Positions 1 to 9,138 of a stretch of DNA of 64,000 nt are shown here, in pieces (the stretch's first letter is position 1; every line of letters starts with the position of its first letter). The notes below the pieces were generated by a model. The model did no database searches, had not been told where the DNA came from, and was given only the letters and a program-made list of their open reading frames with translations. Source of the stretch: Candidatus Parachristensenella avicola (lineage in GTDB: Bacteria; Bacillota; Clostridia; Christensenellales; UMGS416); NCBI GenBank assembly GCA_904420205.1, contig CAJFUN010000039.1, positions 62,001 through 126,000 on the forward strand, read 5' to 3'. The position numbers and the translations under genes are program-made.

Positions 1-1
1 C

Positions 2-1045
2 GTCTCGGGCAATTATGGCCTCTATGATCAGATTCTTGCCCTCAAATGGGTACGGGACAACATCTCCGCCTTTGGCGGCGACCCTCAAAAGGTTACGATC
101 GGCGGGCAGTCGGCCGGCGGCGGCAGCGTGCTCACCTTGATGGCTTCGCCCTTGGCTCAGGGGCTGTTCCGGGGCGCGGCTGTGGAAAGCGGCCTGTTTA
201 ACCATACCTTCTACCGCCCCCGCAGCCTAGCCCAGCAGGAGGCTGACGGCGAAGCCTTTGCCCGCCGGCTGGGGGCCGGGTCGCTCCGGATGCTGCGGTC
301 GGCCTCCGTCGCCCAGCTTTTAACCTGCCCCTGGGATCCCCAAACTTACCCGGATGCCTATACGCCCATGACGCTGTCACCCATCGTGGACGGCGTGCTG
401 CTGCCCGAGCCGGTGGAAGACGCCATCGCCCATGGCGCTTCCCGAAAGGTCAGCCTCATCATCGGCTCCAATAGCGACGAATTCGCCACGCTCTACAACC
501 CTGAGAAGCCTTTTGGTTTTCAGCGCTATGCGGATAAGCTCAAAGCCTGCTTTGGCCTTACGCCCGATGACGTCCGGCCGCTGTATCCGGACGAAACCGA
601 TGTAGATCGGATGCGGACGCTGATTCGCCTGGAATCCGACGAGATGCTGGCCATGAATCTGCGTCTGGCCGCGTCCCGGGCGGCGATTGGCGCTGCGCCC
701 ACCTATGTCTACTATTTCAGCCACCCTATTCCCCACGATAAGGCGGATTTTTATGGTGCGCCCCATTCCTGCGAACTTCCTTACCTCTTTGGCAACCGGG
801 ACACCGGCGCAATCAATCCTTGGGACGATCGCCCTTGGGTGGACTGGGACGAAACCATGCAGCAGCTTTTCCAGCGCTGGTGGTATCATTTTGCCGCGTC
901 CGGCTCGCCCAATGGCCCCGGCCTTCCCCCATGGATCGCCTACGAGCCCGTGCAGGAAACGCTTTTGCACATCTCCGATCCCGTCCACTCCGAGGCCAAT
1001 CCCCGCAGCCGCCAAACCGCCCGCTTTGGTTATGGGCCTGCATGA
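2..1045 (+). CDS. Type B carboxylesterase (5' truncated by window edge)
   Basis: C-terminal part of an alpha/beta-hydrolase of the carboxylesterase type B family, which hydrolyses carboxylic esters. The reading frame is open from the window edge, so the N-terminus is missing. The nucleophile elbow GQSAGG (Ser codon at 110-112) follows the family block NYGLYDQ...FGGDP. The acidic triad residue lies in GSNSDE and the catalytic His in [13 protein letters not shown]. All three triad elements are visible, so the enzyme is probably active. The natural substrate cannot be told. The stop overlaps an ATG of the next gene, so it may be co-transcribed with the two-component genes. Confidence 0.9.
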   Translation, partial: VSGNYGLYDQILALKWVRDNISAFGGDPQKVTIGGQSAGGGSVLTLMASPLAQGLFRGAAVESGLFNHTFYRPRSLAQQEADGEAFARRLGAGSLRMLRSASVAQLLTCPWDPQTYPDAYTPMTLSPIVDGVLLPEPVEDAIAHGASRKVSLIIGSNSDEFATLYNPEKPFGFQRYADKLKACFGLTPDDVRPLYPDETDVDRMRTLIRLESDEMLAMNLRLAASRAAIGAAPTYVYYFSHPIPHDKADFYGAPHSCELPYLFGNRDTGAINPWDDRPWVDWDETMQQLFQRWWYHFAASGSPNGPGLPPWIAYEPVQETLLHISDPVHSEANPRSRQTARFGYGPA

Positions 1046-1056
1046 GGTTAGCATCT

Positions 1057-1785
1057 ATGCGAATCTGGTTATGCGACGACGAAGAGGTGGAGCGGAGCTA
1101 TCTGGCCGCTTTGGTGGAGGAATGGGCAAAGGCTCGGGGAATCCCGCTGCAGCTATGCGTCTTCTCAGGGGCGGAGGCCTTGCTGTTTGCCCAAAATGGC
1201 AGACCGCAGGCTGACTTACTCCTTCTAGATATACAAATGGGTCCCCTGGACGGCATAACCCTGGCAAGAAGCATACGGCAGACCGATACACGTTTGGAGA
1301 TCGTTTTTATCACTGGCTTTCCCGACTATATGGCCGAGGGATATGATGTAGCGGCTTTGCATTACCTTATGAAGCCTGTAGGTCAGGATAAGCTTTTTCC
1401 GGTACTGGATCGAGCTCGCCAGCGGCTGCAGGCCGCAGGCCGTAGGGTGCTGATCCCCCACTCCGGAGGCAGCCTCCGGCTGTGGGTCGAGGATATTTTC
1501 TATGCCGAGGCTTTTTCACACAGCATGACGCTGCATGTAAACCAAAATGAACCCATCAGCTTGCAGATACGCTTAAAGGACCTGCAGGCGTTGCTTGGCC
1601 CGTCGTTTTTCCGCTGTCACCGCTCCTATCTTGTAAATATGGCCCATGTATATCAAGTAACGCGCGCTGGCTTGGTGTTGGATACGGGGGAAACTATCCC
1701 GATAGCCCGCGGGCTTTATGCAGAAGCCAATGACAGGCTAATCCGGTTCTGTTACAGAGAAGAAGGAGAAAACCGTGATGATTAG
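1057..1785 (+). CDS. LytTR-family response regulator
   Basis: Two-component response regulator of about 242 residues. The receiver domain (about residues 1-115) has the acidic pair D7/D8, phospho-acceptor D58 (LLLLDIQM), T86 (FITG) and K106 (MKPV). A LytTR DNA-binding domain fills about residues 130-238 (FFRCHRSYLVN). The family binds direct repeats and often controls peptide-related or surface functions. I chose ATG 1057 because GAGGT lies 8 bases upstream. ATG 1042, which overlaps the esterase stop as ATGA, is an alternative adding five residues. The gene overlaps the kinase gene downstream, its likely partner. Targets are unknown; the ABC exporter pair after the kinase is a natural candidate. 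Confidence 0.9.
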   Translation: MRIWLCDDEEVERSYLAALVEEWAKARGIPLQLCVFSGAEALLFAQNGRPQADLLLLDIQMGPLDGITLARSIRQTDTRLEIVFITGFPDYMAEGYDVAALHYLMKPVGQDKLFPVLDRARQRLQAAGRRVLIPHSGGSLRLWVEDIFYAEAFSHSMTLHVNQNEPISLQIRLKDLQALLGPSFFRCHRSYLVNMAHVYQVTRAGLVLDTGETIPIARGLYAEANDRLIRFCYREEGENRDD

Positions 1786-2539
1786 TATTTCCTGGTGGGG
1801 TTGGTGCCTGATGGGGCTGGCGCTGGTGGCTGTGGTCAGCGCGGGGGCATTGGCTTTCCGTGCTTGGCTGCGCCGGCGGATGCATCGCAGCATCGCCAGC
1901 TATCAGAACGAGCTGATGGCCCGGCATCTGGAGGAAGTACAGCATATCTACCGCCAGATGCGCGGCTGGCGGCATGATTATCACAACCATATTCAAATTA
2001 TGAAGGCCTATCAGCAACAAGGTGAATATGAGCAGCTGAATCAATATTTGGATAAACTGGACGGCGACCTGGTGCAGGTCGATACCCTTATTCGTTCTGG
2101 CAACATCATGGTGGACGCTATCCTGAACTCCAAGCTATCGCTGGCCCAGAGCCGCCATGTCCCGATCAAAGCCAAAGCCATCGTACCTGCAAGGCTGAAT
2201 GTTTCTGACCTTGACTTATGCGTCATTCTGGGCAACCTCATAGATAACGCAGTGGAGGCCTCCCTGAAGTTGCCAGAGACGGAGCGGCTGCTTCGGGTAT
2301 ACGTAGACGTAAAAAAGGGATCGTTGTATCTTTCCGTTACCAATACGGCCAAGGGGCGGCCTGCTAAACATGGTGGGCGGTATGTCACCACCAAAGGCGG
2401 CTTTCATGGTCTTGGGCTTGCCCGGGTAGATGCTCTTGTGGAGAAATACGGTGGATACGTCAAACGCCGGGATGAGGACGGCGCCTTTTCTACAGAGGTT
2501 TTGCTGCCGCTTCCTGCTGAAGGCGGACCGGTCGGCTGA
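1778..2539 (+). CDS. Sensor histidine kinase, GHKL type (AgrC/VirS-like)
   Basis: Membrane sensor kinase of about 253 residues that would phosphorylate the overlapping LytTR regulator. It has one N-terminal membrane segment (about residues 8-30) and no large sensor domain. The phospho-acceptor His (about H66) sits in RHDYHNH, typical of the HPK10-like partners of LytTR regulators. The ATPase domain shows the N box (NLIDNAVEA, about N157) and the glycine box GFHGLGL. The family usually has five to seven N-terminal helices, so this is a short version and its signal may be intramembrane. Start ATG 1778 is taken; GTG 1775 directly before it is possible. AAGGAG lies at 1763. Confidence 0.88.
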   Translation: MISISWWGWCLMGLALVAVVSAGALAFRAWLRRRMHRSIASYQNELMARHLEEVQHIYRQMRGWRHDYHNHIQIMKAYQQQGEYEQLNQYLDKLDGDLVQVDTLIRSGNIMVDAILNSKLSLAQSRHVPIKAKAIVPARLNVSDLDLCVILGNLIDNAVEASLKLPETERLLRVYVDVKKGSLYLSVTNTAKGRPAKHGGRYVTTKGGFHGLGLARVDALVEKYGGYVKRRDEDGAFSTEVLLPLPAEGGPVG

Positions 2540-2540
2540 C

Positions 2541-2568
2541 AAGCGGGGGATTCATCCTCCGCTTTTTT
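2541..2568 (+). terminator. Rho-independent terminator after the two-component genes
   Basis: Stem AAGCGGGGGA / TCCTCCGCTT with a short loop, followed directly by six T. It lies two bases after the kinase stop and separates it from the ABC genes. Confidence 0.75.
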
Positions 2569-2606
2569 GCATTTCGCGCTTACAGGCTACATTTGGCGCG
2601 CTAGCT

Positions 2607-2635
2607 TTGGCCGCAGCTTCCGTATCCGGTATGAT
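2607..2635 (+). promoter_or_regulatory. Candidate sigma-A promoter for the ABC pair
   Basis: TTGGCC, 17-base spacer, TATGAT, about 20 bases before the first ABC start codon. It follows the terminator at 2541-2568, which fits a separate transcription unit that the upstream regulator could control. Confidence 0.45.
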
Positions 2636-2655
2636 GATGCCAAGGAGGGAAAGCC

Positions 2656-4494
2656 ATGAAAAAAGAAGAAAGGATCTATTCCGCATTCGGAAATATTCGC
2701 TACGCGCTGCAGGTGCAGTGGCGGGCGCATCGAGCGATTCTCGTTTGCTGCGCTGTCGGCGTGGTCACTGGTGTGCTCGTCCCCTTTATCGGGATGCTGA
2801 TGCCTAAGCTCGTGATTGACAACTTGGAGTCCGCTGTATCTCCAGGCTATTTCGCGTTCAGCGTGGGCGGACTGGGACTGTTGCTGGCTCTTCTTCGTTA
2901 TGTTGACGGCTACGTCCGGATCATCTATGAGGACGAAGTGGGTACCACTGCCAGCGGGGATACGCCGGTGAAAATGATGCAGAAGTTGATCGATCTTGAC
3001 TATGACTTGGCAGACACAAAGCAAACAAAGAGTCTCGACGAGAAGGCCTCGCGGGCCAGCCAAAGCAACCATACGCCCGCCCACAACATACCCCGTACAC
3101 TAACCCGGTTATCCGTCCAGGCGCTGGGTTTCGTGCTTTACGGCGGGGTAATTGCCCTTATTCACCCTGCAGTCCTTCTGCTGCTGGCGCTCTCCGCGGC
3201 CATCAGCTGGGGCGGGCTCTTCTGGGCGCGGCACTATGAGGCCGCTACCCGGCAAGAACGATCGCTGCTTTGGAGCAAGCTCTATTGCCTGTATCAAAAG
3301 GCCAAAGACCCACGGGGCGCCAAGGATATCCGCTTATATGGGCTGAACGGGTGGCTCCGAGATTTGTTCGCCCTGCATAGTGGGCAAGCTGTGGCAGCGG
3401 AAGGGCAGGTTGCCCGCCGCGTCATGGTCTCGCGGTTGGTGGATTGCCTGCTCATCCTGTTGCGGGACGGCGCGGCCTATGGGTATCTTATCCACTTGCT
3501 GCTGGCCGGGCAGATCACGCTGGGAAATTTTACCCTGGTGTTTTCAGCCATTGGCGCGCTATCTGGCTGGATGGGCGGCATCCTTGTTCAGTCTAGCGAC
3601 TTAGCGCGAGGGATCAGCGAGCTTTCCGATATCCGTGCCTATCTGGATATACCCAACCAAAGCAACACAGGCAGGGGCGCCCCGCTGCCGCACGGCAGCT
3701 TGCTCCCTCCCGAGATCCGTCTGGAAAGAGTAAGCTTTCGCTATCCCGAGTCCGAGGTAGCCGCCATCTCCGGCATTCACCTGACCATCCATCCCGGGGA
3801 ACGGCTGGCTGTTGTCGGCATAAATGGGGCTGGAAAAACTACGCTGGTCAAACTGATCTGCGGATTATGCCATCCCCAACAGGGCCGTATCCTGCTGGCA
3901 GGCCAAGACGCGGCCGCCTACAATCGGGATGAATACTTCACCCTGTTTTCCTCGGTCTTCCAGGATATCCACCTGCTGCCCACCACCGTGGCGGGCAACG
4001 TATCCCAGCGTCCGCCGGAAGATACCGATCGCGCTAAGGTTCAGCAGTGCCTGAGGCAGGCCGGACTATGGGAACGTGTGGCCCAGCTGCCCGGTGGCCC
4101 GGATACCCTTCTGGTGCGGGAGGTCAATGGCGATGAAGCTGTGGATTTCTCCGGAGGCGAGCTTCAAAAACTGGCCCTGGCCCGAGCGCTCTACAAAGAC
4201 GCGCCGGTCATGATTCTGGACGAGCCCACCGCTGCCCTGGATCCCATTGCAGAAAGCAACACCTATGCGCAATTCGCCCGGCTGACAAAGGGAAAAACGG
4301 CGATTTACATCTCCCACCGGCTGGCCAGCACCCGGTTTTGCGACAGGATTGTGCTACTAGAAAACGGACAGATCACGGAAGTAGGCACCCATAATGAGCT
4401 AATGGCCCAGGAGGGCGGATATGCCCGCCTCTTCCGCCTACAGGCGCAATACTACCAAAACGAAAACGAAGAGGAGGCGAAACGCCATGCGTGA
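2656..4494 (+). CDS. ABC transporter, fused membrane and ATPase half (subunit 1)
   Basis: Half-exporter of 612 residues: an N-terminal membrane domain (about residues 25-320, several hydrophobic helices) and a C-terminal ATPase. Walker A is GINGAGKTT at residues 388-396, the signature is FSGGELQK and Walker B is VMILDEPTAALD, followed by the H loop SHRL. It probably works as a heterodimer with the next gene, which overlaps it by 8 bases. The substrate is unknown; such pairs export drugs, lipids or peptides. There is no C39 peptidase domain and no precursor-peptide gene nearby, so a bacteriocin exporter is not supported. The start is preceded by AAGGAGG. Confidence 0.92.
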   Translation: MKKEERIYSAFGNIRYALQVQWRAHRAILVCCAVGVVTGVLVPFIGMLMPKLVIDNLESAVSPGYFAFSVGGLGLLLALLRYVDGYVRIIYEDEVGTTASGDTPVKMMQKLIDLDYDLADTKQTKSLDEKASRASQSNHTPAHNIPRTLTRLSVQALGFVLYGGVIALIHPAVLLLLALSAAISWGGLFWARHYEAATRQERSLLWSKLYCLYQKAKDPRGAKDIRLYGLNGWLRDLFALHSGQAVAAEGQVARRVMVSRLVDCLLILLRDGAAYGYLIHLLLAGQITLGNFTLVFSAIGALSGWMGGILVQSSDLARGISELSDIRAYLDIPNQSNTGRGAPLPHGSLLPPEIRLERVSFRYPESEVAAISGIHLTIHPGERLAVVGINGAGKTTLVKLICGLCHPQQGRILLAGQDAAAYNRDEYFTLFSSVFQDIHLLPTTVAGNVSQRPPEDTDRAKVQQCLRQAGLWERVAQLPGGPDTLLVREVNGDEAVDFSGGELQKLALARALYKDAPVMILDEPTAALDPIAESNTYAQFARLTKGKTAIYISHRLASTRFCDRIVLLENGQITEVGTHNELMAQEGGYARLFRLQAQYYQNENEEEAKRHA

Positions 4495-6358
4495 GTCTGC
4501 AGAAAAGGCATCCGTATTCATCAGGCTACGGGAGATGGTTCGTCTGAACCTGCGGGGTTACGGTATTCTGCGAAAAATTTGTCCGGGGTATTTATCGCTA
4601 TCCGCTGTTTGGGGCGCTGCATCGGCCCTAGAACCCCTTGCTCCGCTGTTCTTTTCCGCACAGGTTCTCAATGAGCTCGCCGGCGCCCGGCAGCTCCAGC
4701 GCATCTGGCTATATGTGGCGCTGGCAGTAGGCACCGTCTTTCTCCTCTCCGCCCTCAAAGCCCTGCTTATCCTTAAGATTCACCCCATAGAAGCCCTCTT
4801 CTATGCCCGCTTGTACTTTTACCTGGGCGAACGCTATATGCAGTTGGACTTCGATGAGGTGGAAAAAAATGAAACCAACGAAAGGCTGAGCGATCTGGAA
4901 GCAAAGATCAATGGGAATGGGTTAGGCATACCCAGACTTTTCTGGGACTTCCCCGACTTGGTACAGCAGGCTGTCACGCTATGTGCTTCGATCCTCCTTC
5001 TGGTCGGTCTATTCCAGGTCGCCCCGGTATACCGTCAGGGCTTCATAACTTCGCCCTGGGGGACGGCGCTTCTGGCAGTCTTGCTCCTCCTTAGCGTGAT
5101 GCTATGCTTCGCCATTGGAGTCCGGCAGCAGGCGCAGGAGAAGATCGCCTTTTCCGAAAATCCGAAAATAAATACATTTTTCCACTTTTTCGGACGATAT
5201 ACCCGTCCCGATCAGGCGGGCAAGGATATTCGCCTTTATCATCAACAGCCTGCCATCCAGGCCCTCCTTGACCAATGGCTCAATGGCCGGATGTGGCAGC
5301 GGTATTTCCAAATCACCGGTCAAAACCAGGGCCTCCGTGGGTTGGTTAACGGCCTGCTCAGCGGAGCGGTTTATCTCATAATCGGCCTGCGGGCATTGGC
5401 AGGTATGTACGGAATGGGTAGTGTCCTGCAGTATGTGGGAGCCGTTACCAGCCTGGCAGGCACGCTTACAGAGCTTGTCAGCCGGATAACAAGCATTGCG
5501 ACCAATACCCGTTACCTCCGGGAATGCTACCAATACCTGGATCTGCCCGACCACAAGCGTGCTGGATCCCTGACGGTGGAAAAGCGGGTGGACAATGAAT
5601 ATGAAATCGCTTTCGAGCATGTATCCTTCCGTTATCCCGGCGCTTCGGAGGATGCGCTTCACGATCTTTCTCTATCCTTTCGTGTAGGTAAGCGGCTAGC
5701 TGTAGTCGGAATGAATGGTTCCGGCAAAACCACCATGATTAAACTGCTCTGCCGCCTCTACGACCCTACCGAGGGCCGAATTACCTTGAATGGCATCGAT
5801 ATCCGCAAATACGATTATGAAGAATATCTTGCGATCTTTTCCGTGGTCTTCCAGGATTTTCAACTGCTCCCACTTCCGCTTAAGCAAAACGTGGCCGCTT
5901 CCCTGCAGGCTTGCGACAGGCAGGCGGCGCTCTGCCTGGAAAAGGCTGGCTTCGGTGATCGCCTTGCTTCGTTGCCACGGGGCCTGGATACCTGCCTGGG
6001 CCAGGATTATGATTCCCAGGGCGTAACGTTTTCCGGAGGCGAAGCCCAGAAGATCGCCCTAGCCAGGGCATTATACAAAAACGCGCCTTTCATGGTGCTG
6101 GACGAGCCCACTGCAGCCCTGGATCCAGTGGCAGAATATGAGATTTATACCCGCATTCATGAGATTGTAGGCGATAAGACCGCTATATTTATCTCCCATC
6201 GGCTTTCCTCCTGCCGCTTTTGCGATGATATCGCCGTATTTCATCAGGGACGGCTGGTGCAGAGAGGCAGCCATGAGGCGTTGCTTCGACAGGCGGACGG
6301 TAAATACCGAGAGCTTTGGGAGGCGCAGGCCCAATATTATGTGGAATCATTCGGATAA
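4487..6358 (+). CDS. ABC transporter, fused membrane and ATPase half (subunit 2)
   Basis: Second half-exporter of about 623 residues, a paralogue of the previous gene. It has an N-terminal membrane domain, Walker A GMNGSGKTT, signature FSGGEAQK, Walker B FMVLDEPTAALD and a SHRLSS H loop. ATG 4487 overlaps the upstream stop and has GAGGAGG in front; an in-frame start further upstream lies well inside the preceding gene and lacks this. Both halves keep intact signature and Walker motifs, so neither ATP site looks obviously degenerate. Transcription probably ends at the hairpin at 6383-6400. Confidence 0.92.
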   Translation: MRESAEKASVFIRLREMVRLNLRGYGILRKICPGYLSLSAVWGAASALEPLAPLFFSAQVLNELAGARQLQRIWLYVALAVGTVFLLSALKALLILKIHPIEALFYARLYFYLGERYMQLDFDEVEKNETNERLSDLEAKINGNGLGIPRLFWDFPDLVQQAVTLCASILLLVGLFQVAPVYRQGFITSPWGTALLAVLLLLSVMLCFAIGVRQQAQEKIAFSENPKINTFFHFFGRYTRPDQAGKDIRLYHQQPAIQALLDQWLNGRMWQRYFQITGQNQGLRGLVNGLLSGAVYLIIGLRALAGMYGMGSVLQYVGAVTSLAGTLTELVSRITSIATNTRYLRECYQYLDLPDHKRAGSLTVEKRVDNEYEIAFEHVSFRYPGASEDALHDLSLSFRVGKRLAVVGMNGSGKTTMIKLLCRLYDPTEGRITLNGIDIRKYDYEEYLAIFSVVFQDFQLLPLPLKQNVAASLQACDRQAALCLEKAGFGDRLASLPRGLDTCLGQDYDSQGVTFSGGEAQKIALARALYKNAPFMVLDEPTAALDPVAEYEIYTRIHEIVGDKTAIFISHRLSSCRFCDDIAVFHQGRLVQRGSHEALLRQADGKYRELWEAQAQYYVESFG

Positions 6359-6382
6359 CATTCGGAGCAAAATGATAAAAAA

Positions 6383-6404
6383 GGGACGCGTAACCGTCCC
6401 TTTT
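6383..6404. terminator. Bidirectional terminator
   Basis: Stem GGGACG / CGTCCC with A-rich sequence on one side and TTTT on the other. It can serve both the ABC operon and the convergent nucleoside phosphorylase gene. Confidence 0.7.
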
Positions 6405-6408
6405 CTCT

Positions 6409-7176
6409 TTATAGCTTCATCAGGGCCCGAAGCGTGAGCATCATAAGCTTATCCCGGGCCGAATGATTGCCAGCCCAGTTGCGGTCGTTATAGGCGGCAG
6501 GGTTGGCTAAAATATCCCCGCTATAGAGCAAAGCGCCAAAGCGCTTACCGCGGAACCGCGCCACCGCGGCAAGTGCGGCGCATTCCATCTCCACAACCTG
6601 GTAGCCCTCGGAGCGGCGATACGCCACCATTTCGGGCGTTTCCCGGTAAAAGCCATCAGTAGTCCAGGTAGTGCAGCGGATATAAGGCGCGCCCGCTTCC
6701 TCCAACGCCGCGCAGGCTGCCAGGATGGGTCCTTCGTCCAGCTCGATAAAACGAGCCGGCGGCAAATAGTGGTAGGAGGCCCCTTCGTCTCGCAGAGCCC
6801 GCACCGGCAGGATAACATCCCCGGCCGGAATATCCTCCAGCACCCCGCAGCTTCCGCAGCAAAGGATTGTCTCTACGCCTTTGCCATAAAGCCAATCGGC
6901 CAGCATGGCCGAAGCTGCAGCGCCTACAGCCGCCTGCACCGCGCACAGCTCCCGGCTGCCATCCTGCAAAGCATATACCTCAAAGGGCCGCATCTCCGAG
7001 CGATAGGTTCCGATTACCCGGCCTCTGTATTGCTCAACCAGCCGCGCCAAGGGTTCGCGGAAAAAGGTCATCAGGCACAGCCGGGGAAAAGGAGCGTCTG
7101 CCGGCCGTGGGTTAATCACAGCCGATTCTTGGCTGCTGTACTCCAGGATGGGGTATTGGTGGCGGGTAATCGGCAT
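6409..7176 (-). CDS. Purine/uridine nucleoside phosphorylase family protein
   Basis: Cytoplasmic enzyme of 255 residues of the PNP/UDP phosphorylase superfamily, which cleaves nucleosides with phosphate to the base and a sugar 1-phosphate. Visible family features are the glycine-rich GSCG segment after a hydrophobic strand, DEGASYHYL, TTDGFYRE, and VVEMECAALA, which contains the ribose-binding Met-Glu pair. DILA near the end matches the usual SD/GD strand. Base specificity cannot be read from the sequence. A good Shine-Dalgarno (AAAGGAG) precedes the start. It is a single-gene unit with an extended -10 promoter upstream. Confidence 0.85.
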   Translation of the reverse strand: MPITRHQYPILEYSSQESAVINPRPADAPFPRLCLMTFFREPLARLVEQYRGRVIGTYRSEMRPFEVYALQDGSRELCAVQAAVGAAASAMLADWLYGKGVETILCCGSCGVLEDIPAGDVILPVRALRDEGASYHYLPPARFIELDEGPILAACAALEEAGAPYIRCTTWTTDGFYRETPEMVAYRRSEGYQVVEMECAALAAVARFRGKRFGALLYSGDILANPAAYNDRNWAGNHSARDKLMMLTLRALMKL

Positions 7177-7245
7177 GGTTGTGTATCTCCTTTCGGCTCC
7201 AATCCCCGGTTTTCAGGCCAGGATTCTTCGCCGTTAACCCATTCC

Positions 7246-7254
7246 ATTATAGCA
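7246..7254 (-). promoter_or_regulatory. Extended -10 promoter of the nucleoside phosphorylase
   Basis: On the minus strand the sequence reads TGCTATAAT, an extended -10 with a perfect TATAAT. It lies about 70 bases upstream of the start codon. The -35 region is poor. Confidence 0.5.
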
Positions 7255-7322
7255 TGTGTCCACCTTGGATGGAATAATGTTTGGATTTTTCGGCAGATTA
7301 TGCCCCATGCACCCGTACCGCC

Positions 7323-8339
7323 CTATGCCTCCAGCGCCGGGGCGATCATCGCCTCATAATGGTCAAAGGGAAGGTAATAGGGTACCGAATTGCCGGAGCC
7401 CAACGCATAGCCGCCCCTCTCCCGGGCCATGTCCAGCATAGCCCGGGCCCGGGCGCCGATAGCCTGGGGCGTGGAGCGCACCAGGAAATCCATATCCAAC
7501 CCGCCTAAAATGGCGATGCGCCCGCCCCAGCGGCGGTAGGCCTCTTCCACCGGCATAATGTTATCCTCATAGCTGTGCCTGCCGTCATATCCCATATCCT
7601 CAATGATATCCTCAATTACGTCTTGAAAATAGCCGCAGGAATGCAGCACCGCCGGCTTGCCGTGGCTGTGGGCCGCTTCTACGATCTTCTTATGCCAGGG
7701 GAACACCAGACGGCGCATATCCTTGACCGAAAGGAAGGTCTGGGTGTTAAAACCCCAGTCATCGTTGGACATGATAACGCCCACCGTGTCATACTGGGCG
7801 GCCAGCTGATAATATCGCACCAGCCGGGAGCCCACCTCGCGGAAGATGGCCTCCAAGAGCTCCGGCTCCTCATAGAGCATGTAGCACATGTTATCATAGC
7901 CGGCCAGCGCCATCGCATTCTCCAAAACGCCTCCGGGGCCCATGGCCATCAGCTTCATGCCATCGGGCAGATAGGGCTTGATGTCCTCCAGCCTGGAATA
8001 ATCGCAGGCCTCCGGATCCGGCCACCGGTAGGCCTCAAAGCTGGCCCAATCGGTAATGACAAACCCGTCGTTGGCCGAAACCGTTTTAGCCTTTTTCTGT
8101 TGGCCGGTGGGAAAGGGCATATCGCAGGCATAGCTGGAGGCATAGTCATACCCATACCGGGCAAAGGCTTCAACCACCACCTTCAGCCGTTCCAGGGGCG
8201 TATCATCCGAAGCGGCGCGCCCCGCCATTTTTTCATAGATCGGGTAATCAAAGAGCAGCTCGAAGAGTACCGGCCGGTCGGGCCGCTCCCTTCTTAGCAC
8301 CGCCTCCAGCTGGGAAAAGTCGCAATCCCGCTTCCTCAT
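7323..8339 (-). CDS. Uroporphyrinogen decarboxylase (URO-D) family protein
   Basis: About 338 residues with the URO-D / MtaA-type fold. True HemE decarboxylates uroporphyrinogen III; many gut members of this superfamily are instead cobamide-dependent methyltransferase-like proteins. Here LHSCGYF supplies the His-x-Cys zinc-ligand type seen in methyltransferase members, and GGLDMDFL and GYALGSGNSVP match the C-terminal barrel strands. No other heme gene is near, so HemE is unlikely and a methyl-transfer or demethylation role is my inference. Start ATG 8339 has AGGAGG just upstream. ATG 8381, also with GGAGGG in front, would add 14 residues. Confidence 0.8.
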   Translation of the reverse strand: MRKRDCDFSQLEAVLRRERPDRPVLFELLFDYPIYEKMAGRAASDDTPLERLKVVVEAFARYGYDYASSYACDMPFPTGQQKKAKTVSANDGFVITDWASFEAYRWPDPEACDYSRLEDIKPYLPDGMKLMAMGPGGVLENAMALAGYDNMCYMLYEEPELLEAIFREVGSRLVRYYQLAAQYDTVGVIMSNDDWGFNTQTFLSVKDMRRLVFPWHKKIVEAAHSHGKPAVLHSCGYFQDVIEDIIEDMGYDGRHSYEDNIMPVEEAYRRWGGRIAILGGLDMDFLVRSTPQAIGARARAMLDMARERGGYALGSGNSVPYYLPFDHYEAMIAPALEA

Positions 8340-8504
8340 CTGATCCTCCTGTCCCCGGCTATCGCCGCCGTTTTCTTTCATTATAAAACCCTCCCCACCC
8401 CTGCATATGGAAAAAGCTGCTCCAAACCATGCACAGGGATGCCGATTTTCCTTAGGCAGCAGACGCTCCCCCAAAGGACAAGCCAGGATACAGGGGAACG
8501 CGAA

Positions 8505-8534
8505 AAGGACGCCGCGAAAGCCTGCGGCGTCCTT
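8505..8534 (-). terminator. Terminator of the lipoprotein operon
   Basis: Stem AAGGACGCCGC / GCGGCGTCCTT around an 8-base loop, followed on the minus strand by a short T run. It lies just after the stop of the lipoprotein gene. Confidence 0.7.
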
Positions 8535-8548
8535 ACGTCATTTAGCTT

Positions 8549-9109
8549 TTACCGGAAGGTTAACGTGTTGTAAACAGATTGAATTTGATCGACCGCCTCT
8601 TTGGGGCAATTCGTAAGCCAACCAAACCGGACTGTATATTGCCGGTTTTTATACACAAAAACCCGATCCTCACGATAGTGCCTCATTCCCTGACTGTCTG
8701 TACCTTCATAGGCCAAATGCACCAAGAATACTTCTCCCTGCTGTTCAATCTTAGCCACTTGCATCTCTATGTCCGAAAAGGGTGAAGTGAATTCCTGGGA
8801 GTACATTTTGATAAGATCTACATCCGCCTGGTTAACATACGCTTCACTGGTCATATCAATGGTGGAGTCGCTGGTCAAACAGGTAAGCATCAGCGCCGCG
8901 TCTTCCCGCACCGTTCCAGAGGCGTCTTTTGCCTGAATCGTGATAGAATTAGTGCGTTCGGCTATATCCATATCTTCCGGCACGGAAATAGAAACATCGA
9001 ATATGGCATGCTCTTTACCCGAGCTTCCAGGAGATACCTGTGTGGCGCACCCGGCCGTTAACCATGCAATAACGCAGCACAACGCAACAATACAAATGTT
9101 TTTATTCAC
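8549..9109 (-). CDS. Predicted lipoprotein of unknown function
   Basis: Protein of 186 residues with a clear lipoprotein signal: a hydrophobic stretch and lipobox LTAGC with Cys21. The mature part is a single domain with alternating beta-type segments and ends in a helix (AVDQIQSVYNTL). This looks like the small PsbP/DcrB-like fold of many surface lipoproteins, an impression not supported by a diagnostic motif. The start is GTG, with AGGGG six bases upstream. It lies 29 bases after the secreted Cys/His protein and is probably in the same operon, so the two may act together at the cell surface. Function unknown. Confidence 0.75.
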   Translation of the reverse strand: MNKNICIVALCCVIAWLTAGCATQVSPGSSGKEHAIFDVSISVPEDMDIAERTNSITIQAKDASGTVREDAALMLTCLTSDSTIDMTSEAYVNQADVDLIKMYSQEFTSPFSDIEMQVAKIEQQGEVFLVHLAYEGTDSQGMRHYREDRVFVYKNRQYTVRFGWLTNCPKEAVDQIQSVYNTLTFR

Positions 9110-9138
9110 ACGTTACCCCTTTCCTCCCATACATGCGG

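Noticed and set aside
1057..6358. Bacteriocin or autoinducing-peptide cassette around the LytTR genes
   Set aside because: No precursor peptide, no C39 peptidase on the exporter and no modification enzyme were found.
7323..8339. HemE of heme biosynthesis
   Set aside because: Metal-ligand motif LHSCG is of the methyltransferase type and no other heme gene is nearby.
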